DNA of 15,052 nt from Jimgerdemannia flammicorona (lineage: Eukaryota; Mucoromycota; Endogonomycetes; Endogonales; Endogonaceae): positions 1 to 15,052 of the forward strand of contig RBNI01003869.1 of the NCBI GenBank assembly GCA_003990745.1. The letters are read 5' to 3'. The position numbers were made by a program, and so were the translations under genes. Each line of letters begins with the position of its first letter. The first letter of the stretch is position 1. The notes under the pieces are model-generated. The model saw only the letters and a list, made by a program, of their open reading frames with translations, did no database searches and was not told the origin of the DNA. Shown here piece by piece: positions 9,171-15,052 of this stretch.

Positions 9171-9396
9171 ATGGTATGGAGAAATTAGCGTAGGGATTTC
9201 GAGCGAAGCGCAAATCGGGCAACGATACACGTAATTCAATGACCCTATGGCTCGTCATTCTGTTCTTTCTAACTTTGGCGTGCTGCGCAGAGATGATCAA
9301 GATAAGTCTGACTGCGGTTTCGGGCGTAACTTAATTATTTAGCAATTGTGAGGAGAGAATGCTACTTGAAATAATCGAGAGTTTAAGGCAACTTAC

Positions 9397-9510
9397 TGTT
9401 TGGCAAGCTTCTTTGTCCCTATTGTGAGTGGCCACATCGTCAGAGATGTGAGAAAACACCAATTTGTCGAGTTCCCATCTGGTCTGGATTTGTTTGCCAG
9501 AAAGGGCCAT
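9397..9510 (-). other. Possible first exon of an unrecognised gene or relic
   Basis: A minus-strand frame of 38 codons opens with ATG at 9510 (MALSGKQIQTRW...), has coding-like codon use, and ends exactly at a consensus donor GTAAGT (9396-9391). No convincing second exon is found: joining to the acceptor near 9284 (GCGCAG) gives a short continuation of about 36 codons that I do not recognise. It does not resemble the N-terminus of Nip7, so it may be unrelated to the relic to its left. It could also be chance. Confidence 0.25.
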
Positions 9511-9646
9511 TGTCCATGGAGAACTGTCCGGTGGTTGTAAGGATATTTTTGGGCCGCAGCAACAGGCGTAGTCGTTTTAAATTTTATTAGTCAATGATAC
9601 GTCTACGAGTCAAAACAATTGCTCTGAATAAGTCAGTGGAGGCAGC

Positions 9647-9652
9647 CACGTG
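9647..9652. promoter_or_regulatory. CACGTG E-box upstream of RPL10A
   Basis: CACGTG within GCCACGTGAT, 116 bp before the RPL10A start codon, a distance typical of fungal promoter elements. Its role is inferred from position. Confidence 0.4.
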
Positions 9653-9767
9653 ATAACTTAAAAGGAATGATGTCATCGCTAATGCTGCGTGTAAAATGGA
9701 TGCAAGATACATATTGTGCAATCCCTCTTTCTATTGACATTCATTTTGTCAGAAGACATTAATCACC

Positions 9768-10939
9768 ATGAGGTACCCATCCATATTATATCCATCCGTC
9801 CATCCGTCCATTCCGCACATCCCGCCATGCCAACCATCCCTAATTCCCGTCCCTCGAATTCAACAGTAAGATCAGCGTTGCCGCCGTGAGAGAATCTGTT
9901 CGCGTCGTTCAGTCCGCCGCCGAGGAGAAGAAGAGGAAGTTCACCGAGACCGTTGAGCTCCAGATCGGTCTCAAGAACTACGATCCCCAACGTGATAAAC
10001 GTTTCTCGGGCACCGTCAAGTGAGTGTCGCCCTTTATGTGAAATTCGGCTGGATTGGAGAAGCTGAGTTGTGTGGATAATCGGTAAAGGAGGATTGAGCT
10101 GAGGCATATGCGCGGGAATGTGTGTATAGAGTGTTCAAGGTTGATGCTTGCTCGTGTTACGTTGTCGGCCATAGCGGAGCCGCGTGCGTGGTTCTGTACA
10201 GGCGTTCTCCCCTTACGCGGTTTTCCCCTGGTTTCCAGGCTTCCCAACATCCCTCGCCCCAAGATGACCGTGTGTATCCTTGGTGATGCCTTCCATTGCG
10301 ACCAAGCTAAAGCCGCCGGCCTTGAATTCATGTCCGTTGATGACCTCAAGAAGCTAAACAAGAATAAGAAGCTGATCAAGAAGCTTGGTATGCGTTGCTG
10401 ATTTTCATGTTTTGAGTTATGGGTCGTGGTGTCAACGTGGTAGAGGAAAAGGAACCTTCAATGCATGGGATGTGCGTCCTTACCCTGAAAATGTCTTCTT
10501 TCCTCAGCGAAGAAGCACGATGCCTTCCTCGCTTCCGAGGCGCTCATTAAGCAGATCCCCCGTCTGTTGGGTCCTGGTCTCCACAAGGCCGGTAAGTTCC
10601 CCACCCCCGTCACTCACGCTGACGATCTGGTTGCCAAGGCCGACGAGCTCCGCGCCACTATCAAGTTCCAGCTCAAGAAGGTGCTCTGCTTGGGTGTCGC
10701 TGTCGGGTAAGCTGCATTCCTTTTCCGTGTACATCATTGCATGGCACATTCGTAGCCATGAGCACTCAAACATATCGACATTCTCTTATGCCAGCCACGT
10801 CGGCATGACCGAGGACGAGTTGCTCGGTAACATCATGTTGTCCATCAACTTCCTCGTCTCGCTGCTCAAGAAGAATTGGCAGAACGTGAAGTCGTTATTC
10901 ATTAAGTCGACCATGGGCAAGCCCGAGCGTCTCTACTAG
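9768..10939 (+). CDS. RPL10A: 60S ribosomal protein L10a (uL1), 216 aa
   Basis: Five exons: 9768-9772, 9867-10019, 10239-10387, 10508-10706 and 10795-10939; coding total 651 nt, i.e. 216 aa plus stop, against about 217 in the family. uL1 forms the L1 stalk at the ribosomal E site and helps release deacylated tRNA. Family sequence is clear through all joins: [90 protein letters not shown] and the C-terminal [13 protein letters not shown]. The first coding exon is only 5 nt (ATG AG), so the second codon is split by intron 1, an arrangement common in fungal ribosomal protein genes. An apparent GTAAGT at 10591-10596 is not used, since GKFPTP is conserved protein. Introns are 94, 219, 120 and 88 nt. 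Confidence 0.97.
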
Positions 10940-10992
10940 ACGTTTTATTATTGCACGCGCTCCCCCGGTTTGGTTGTTTTAGCACAAGGTCC

Positions 10993-10998
10993 AATAAA
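10993..10998 (+). promoter_or_regulatory. AATAAA poly(A) signal after RPL10A
   Basis: AATAAA lies 54 bp past the RPL10A stop codon within CCAATAAAAAAAAG, a suitable place for the 3' end signal of this short 3' UTR. Confidence 0.5.
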
Positions 10999-11920
10999 AA
11001 AAAGTCTCTCTCACGGCGTACCAAGGTAGTCCCGTCCACGGAGTTGGATCGGGCTGCGATTGGGAGCTAAACAACATTTTCAAACCAAACGCATCTTTCG
11101 TAATGGGCATTGTGTATGTGTTGTATGGCTCTGTGCGAGCATTATGGGAATTGTAGAGGATGGGGACGGTCGCGGAAGCTGTTGGGATTCTGTATGTGCT
11201 GCCTCCATCACCGATTTTGTGGGTTCTGGTTTGTGTTAATCTCCGTCAATGAAAATGTGCTAGTCGTAGAGGAAAGGGAGGTACGAACAGAGCATACACT
11301 AGAAAACATTCCTTTGCAAAGTCACGTGTGCCGTGCAACGCGACAATTGTCTCCACAGTATCCTTTATTGATGCTGGTAGAAAATTCTGGAACTCACTGG
11401 GAGCTTGCAATTTGTTCTGCCGATTACCAACGGTGGGTCCATGTTACGGGCAATTGCAATCCTGATTTTCACATCATTTCATCAGGGGTATCCTTGCCGG
11501 TTGCTCTAAGAGCGAAGGGCGAAAAGCATGCGCGCAAATGCCGAAGAGAAATTGAGCGAAGACATGTTGGTCCTATTGGTTGATCCTTTCGATATTGGTG
11601 TTTTTTGGGAGCTGTGTGTTTGCCACATTACTCTTCCATTGATTATCTGCTTACGCTTTCATATATGCAAATGAACACAGTGAAGAAAGCCGACTTCAAT
11701 GAACCACAGTATAATGTTGGAACTAAGGGGCAAATAATGGAATAAGAATATTTAAAGGCTTAAAACTCGTTACAGTATCCTAGAATATATTACTCTGGTT
11801 ACAAATTAAGTTCTTTTATTTTATTTAAACAACATACTAATAATAACGATCGAGTTATGCATCGGTGCTAGCAAATATTTTTTGTATTTACAAAAGTGCC
11901 TCAAGGAAAACTAATTTTAG
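10999..11920. other. RPL10A to tRNA-Leu intergenic region
   Basis: A plus-strand open frame of 157 codons (11110-11583) is present, but it has Cys-rich, unpatterned N-terminal sequence, no recognisable domain and no supporting splice sites, so I do not call it a gene. A CACGTG box lies at 11323-11328. The last 200 bp before the tRNA are AT-rich. Confidence 0.4.
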
Positions 11921-12001
11921 GCCAGCGTGTCCGAGCGGTTAAGGAGTGGAGCTTAAGATTCCATATCGAAAGATTCGTGGGTTCGAACCCCACCGCTGGC
12001 A
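11921..12001 (+). tRNA. tRNA-Leu (anticodon UAA), intronless
   Basis: Acceptor strands GCCAGCG (11921-11927) and CGCTGGC (11994-12000) pair perfectly, with discriminator A at 12001. The anticodon stem TGGAG/TTCCA encloses the loop CTTAAGA, placing UAA at 11954-11956, which reads the Leu codon UUA. A long variable arm (about 11964-11976, TATCGAAAGATTC) marks a class II tRNA, as expected for Leu. The T arm is GTGGG-TTCGAAC-CCCAC; the internal B box GGTTCGAACCC (11980-11990) is canonical and the A box lies around 11928-11939. CCA is not encoded. There is no intron between the anticodon and the stem. Confidence 0.96.
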
Positions 12002-12002
12002 C

Positions 12003-12007
12003 TTTTT
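12003..12007 (+). terminator. Pol III terminator of tRNA-Leu
   Basis: A run of five T on the sense strand begins two bases after the tRNA 3' end, the standard RNA polymerase III stop signal. Confidence 0.85.
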
Positions 12008-13030
12008 CTCTCCCAAGACGAAAGGTGTACTATGGTATATTTTTGTTCATTTTGTTCATAGAATCATTTGTAGTGGTTGACAGTCACAAACGCCATTTAC
12101 TTCCTCATATACATTTTGACTATATACGATAACAACAATTACGGCACGACGCTGACAACCCGCCAGAACAACAAAAAAAAAATCAAGAACGACAAGAGGC
12201 ACAATGATAACAGCGATGACGAAAACAGATACGACATGGATAAATGGTGGGAGACTCACTGAAGAAGACGGGGTGAAAATTGTTGCAAGTGAAAAATAAC
12301 TATGAAGTGGGGTGCGGGATCCATGATGTATAACTTTACCCATATCAGGATATTTTTACTGTTGCCTATGTTTTAAACCGAACAGCGGCAGCGACTCACC
12401 AATGTCACCACGTTTTCGGGTGGTTCTTACGGGATTTGATTTTGTGTTTGGTCACCAACCAATTACAAACCATGCTACTTTACGGATTACCGGAGTCGCT
12501 ATTTTGTCATTGAAGAGGGGAAAAAAAGCTTTCAGTGTCAACGATGCTTGATACTGGTTCTCCATCGATACTTCCTTGCACGTAGGCTGATGCGCATCGT
12601 CATTTTTCGATAGCGTTGACAACTACTCGTGGCATATAACAATAGATAATAGAGTGGTACACGGTACTTAACTGACAGGCAAAGTCAAATGCAACATTAT
12701 CCTCAGCCGGCCCACAGACTTGCATCCCTGTAGCCACCTCCTCCACTGTCCCTGATTAATGACGAAGCCTGGGAGTGGTTACCCAGCGAGGCCGGAACTC
12801 GAGACGACAGCAGTTAAGTATGCTGAGAATTTATGACAAGTGTGATTCTCTTGTGCACTCCCCACCTGAACGTACACGTGAATAAAACATCCCATACCTT
12901 CTCACCCATGGCTCGCATATATAATGAAAATAATCGGGTTCGCGGCATCTCTGACAAGAAGCTAATTATATATAACGTCTTACGCAGAACGGAAGGTGTT
13001 TTAATTCGGGATATGGTCACGTGTAGTGGG
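12008..13030. other. tRNA-Leu to WSS1 intergenic region
   Basis: About 1 kb with no recognised gene. It holds a 10-A run near 12172, short open frames without family features, and a CACGTG box at 12875-12880. I looked for 5S rRNA and U6 signatures and saw none. The right part presumably serves as the WSS1 promoter. Confidence 0.4.
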
Positions 13031-13038
13031 TATAAATA
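13018..13038 (+). promoter_or_regulatory. WSS1 core promoter: E-box plus TATA box
   Basis: CACGTG (13018-13023) is followed 7 bp later by TATAAATA (13031-13038), which ends 36 bp before the ATG at 13075. A second CACGTG lies at 12875-12880. With the TATA box this close, the 5' UTR would be very short. Confidence 0.5.
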
Positions 13039-13074
13039 CAAGCCGCAGGACTGCCGACAGTGAAGGGAAACATA

Positions 13075-14547
13075 ATGACCGACCTAATCGGAGAGTTCAA
13101 TGTGCTCAAAAAGATGGACCGCCAGGACGAGGCAACAGCCCTGCTAAGAAAAATCGCCTCACAGGTAGGCTACTGCAATGCTGCAACGAGATCTCCCTGC
13201 CGAACGACCTCTCACCATGATTGACAACAATGCATTTTCTCGCAGGTGAAACCCATCATGAAGAAGCGCGGCTGGAAGGTAACGATTCTGCAAGAGTTTT
13301 TTCCGACCAACCCTACTCTCTTGGGTATGTGTACACCATCTCAAACTTTAACATTGAGACATGCAGACTTGCTTCCTTCTAACGACCATTCGATCTCGCT
13401 AGGTTTGAACGTCAACCACGGCTACAAGATTTGTATTCGGCTTCGACCCCACTACGATTCCAAAATGTTTTTGCCCTACGAATCGCTTCTGGGGACAATG
13501 TTGCATGAGTGAGTAAGGACGGGGCACTTGTGGCGAGACCTCCGTTCCGAAGGATAATCTAGTGCGGATTGAGTATGAATTGGCGCTACTGCGTTATGAA
13601 TTATTCTGAAGATTTTTACTCCCATTGTGTCCCGCACGCCGTATGGTTTACGTGCTTACCAGGCTGACACACATAGGTGGGTCTTGCATCAACCATTTCA
13701 ACTTCAACATTATTCACCTGGAAGCCAGGACCCCATTTAACGCGCAGCCTGCATTTTTTTTTTTTATCCTTATTTTCCACCTCCTTTCCGCCTCCCAACC
13801 TTAGTCCGCGGCCCACACGATCAACAATTCTACAAGATTCTCGACGAGCTCACGACTGAATGCGAGAACCTGGTCATCTCGGGCTATACAGGCGAGGGCT
13901 TCGACGGCCCCGGTCAACGACTGGGTGTGCGTGTTTCGCACGACCTCCCGCCGCACCTGGCCCGCGAGACCGCCCTCGACGCCGCCGAGAAGAGACGTCG
14001 CACAACTGAGATCATGATCCCCGCAGGTGGGAGGCGGCTGGGTGGGTCAGCAGGCCACCTTGAGAAGGTTTTCACTCCCCGGGAGCTGGCTGCTATGGCG
14101 GCGGGGAGGAGGGTGAAGGATAGTTTATGGTGCGGGAGTGGGAATGAGGAGGGCACGGTTAAAGAGGGTGTGCAGGGAGTTGGAGGGGATGTGCTCGGGA
14201 AACGGAAGGCGCCTCCGCGGGAGCTAGAAGTGGAGAGGCTAGGAAGAGGGAAAACGGTGGGAGTTGGGGTGACGGCGGTGGCAGCATCGGGACGATTGGT
14301 GAAGCAGGAGGCATGGGGTGAGTGGTCGTGTCCGAGCTGCACACTCGTGAACCGCGGAATGGCGTTGCAGTGCGAATGCTGTTTGGAGAGGCGGCCGGAG
14401 CCGGAGGATGGATTTGGATTCGAGGAGAAAGTGGAGGCGGTGGTGGATGTGGGTGTGGGGCTTGAATGGAAGTGCCCGAGATGTACGCTGATGAATGGAA
14501 GGGATATCATCATGTGTATAGCATGCGAGTTTTTAAGGGACGAGTGA
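13075..14547 (+). CDS. WSS1: WSS1-like DNA-dependent metalloprotease (WLM domain, two RanBP2 zinc fingers), 343 aa
   Basis: Five exons: 13075-13164, 13246-13324, 13403-13508, 13663-13676 and 13805-14547 (1032 nt with stop). Wss1 and its relative SPRTN cut proteins covalently trapped on DNA, helping repair of DNA-protein crosslinks in the nucleus. The WLM domain covers about residues 1-140: VKPIMKKRGWKVTILQEFFP, LNVNHGYKICIRLR, FLPYESLLGTMLHE, then the zinc site HELTHIVRGPH (H91, catalytic E92, H95, H101), DQQFYKILDEL and GYTGEGFDGPGQRLG. Only the 14-nt exon 4 restores LTHI. The middle, about residues 165-260, is Gly/Lys/Arg/Glu-rich and probably disordered. Two RanBP2-type fingers end the protein: W270, C272, C275, C286, C289, and W318, C320, C323, C334, C337, each with an Asn after the second Cys. 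In other proteins such fingers bind ubiquitin or RNA. Confidence 0.93.
13663..13676 (+). other. 14-nt microexon 4 of WSS1 coding the HExxH core
   Basis: The exon GCTGACACACATAG is bounded by acceptor TTACCAG (ending 13662) and donor GTGGGT (from 13677). Joining exon 3 (...CAT GA) and exon 5 (TC CGC GGC...) through it gives H-E-L-T-H-I-V-R-G-P-H, matching the family. Skipping it removes L93-T94-H95-I96 and shifts the frame. Confidence 0.88.
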
Positions 14548-15052
14548 GGTTGGATCGAGATAGTATAAGTGAATCATGTGATTTCTCGATTGTCACGTGG
14601 TCTAGCGTATTCTCATTTTATCATTTTGCATTTCGCTTCTGTGTATTATATACAAACTATCGCCCCTAATATAGACTACATCATTATCGTGTTTGGTTAT
14701 CGTGCTCTCGCGCGGATTTCGGCGTGGCGCTAATCCGCAAATCCGATTGAGACATCAACATTTTTACTTGCACAAAATTCTTGAACTATGGGGAAAAGTT
14801 CGCACAATTCGAAACGGGTCGAACTGTCGGAACATCACGTCCTTATCCAATGTTGAAGGGATGTCGATCCTGTGAATGGCAGTGTTAGATAACGAAGCGC
14901 GTGCAGCATTCAGGAGTTTGCAAGCTGCACCCTGCTACCGACGGTCGTGTCTGCAAAGAATTGAGGTGATGCAATTACATGTGCGCAAGCAGTACGACCA
15001 GTCTCAACCTATTGGTGCAAAATCCTTCCTCCTAAAAAAAAAAAAAAAAAAA
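14548..15052. other. 3' flank of WSS1 and right window end
   Basis: No gene seen. CACGTG lies at 14594-14599, within the likely WSS1 3' UTR. An inverted repeat with 7-bp arms (GTGCAGC 14901-14907, GCTGCAC 14924-14930) could form a hairpin with a 16-nt loop. The window ends in a run of 19 A (15034-15052), either a simple tract or an edge of the assembled sequence. Confidence 0.4.

Noticed and set aside
10020..10507. Possible snoRNAs in RPL10A introns 2 and 3
   Set aside because: CTGA-like boxes occur, but no proper C box (RTGATGA) pairs with them at the intron ends, so no snoRNA can be supported.
11110..11583. 157-codon plus-strand open frame after RPL10A
   Set aside because: No recognisable domain, irregular Cys-rich start, no splice or promoter context; probably chance.
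13914..14513. 199-codon open frame opposite the WSS1 last exon
   Set aside because: Low-complexity Ser/Pro-rich shadow of a real coding exon with clear zinc fingers.
1..15052. CRISPR arrays, bacterial operons or bacterial-type signals
   Set aside because: No regularly spaced repeats were seen, and the spliced genes are eukaryotic.

Overview
The window reads as nuclear DNA of a filamentous fungus, most likely a basidiomycete (Agaricomycete-like). The genes are compact and rich in short introns (about 80-220 nt) with GT...AG borders. The conserved proteins are fungal, there is a nuclear-type tRNA-Leu, and the left end holds an eroded Ty3/gypsy LTR retrotransposon. I cannot name the species.

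Layout. Positions 1-3097 hold the 5' part of a Ty3/gypsy element on the minus strand: a predicted 431-bp 5' LTR (2667-3097), then one frame running left through gag, a dUTPase domain, an aspartic protease and reverse transcriptase, cut by the window edge. The frame has eight stop codons and no frameshift. Positions 3098-5621 are AT-rich and carry no gene I can name; they include an A24 tract and some protein-like fragments. Next come two minus-strand genes for mitochondrial proteins: KGD4/YMR31 (2-oxoglutarate dehydrogenase subunit 4; 5622-6142, three exons) and COQ7 (ubiquinone hydroxylase; 6788-7515, two exons). COQ7 shares a 138-bp divergent promoter with the plus-strand splicing factor gene YJU2 (7654-8657, two exons). 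The 8658-9767 interval contains a short broken copy of NIP7 on the minus strand. RPL10A (ribosomal protein uL1; 9768-10939, five exons) follows, then tRNA-Leu(UAA) (11921-12001). The last gene encodes a WSS1-like DNA-protein-crosslink protease (13075-14547, five exons), one of which is a 14-nt microexon carrying the centre of the zinc-binding motif.

The genes do not form one pathway. They are mostly conserved housekeeping functions: mitochondrial TCA cycle and coenzyme Q, splicing, translation, and DNA repair. KGD4 and COQ7 are neighbours on one strand, and COQ7 and YJU2 are head to head around a perfect CRE-like TGACGTCA site. CACGTG E-boxes occur six times between 6.2 and 14.6 kb, four of them upstream of KGD4, RPL10A and WSS1. 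The points most worth a second look are the dUTPase domain inside the retrotransposon and its stop-only decay, the catalytic-site microexon in WSS1, the NIP7 relic, and the poly-A tract at the 3' splice site of KGD4 intron 2. I saw no clear new multi-gene system.
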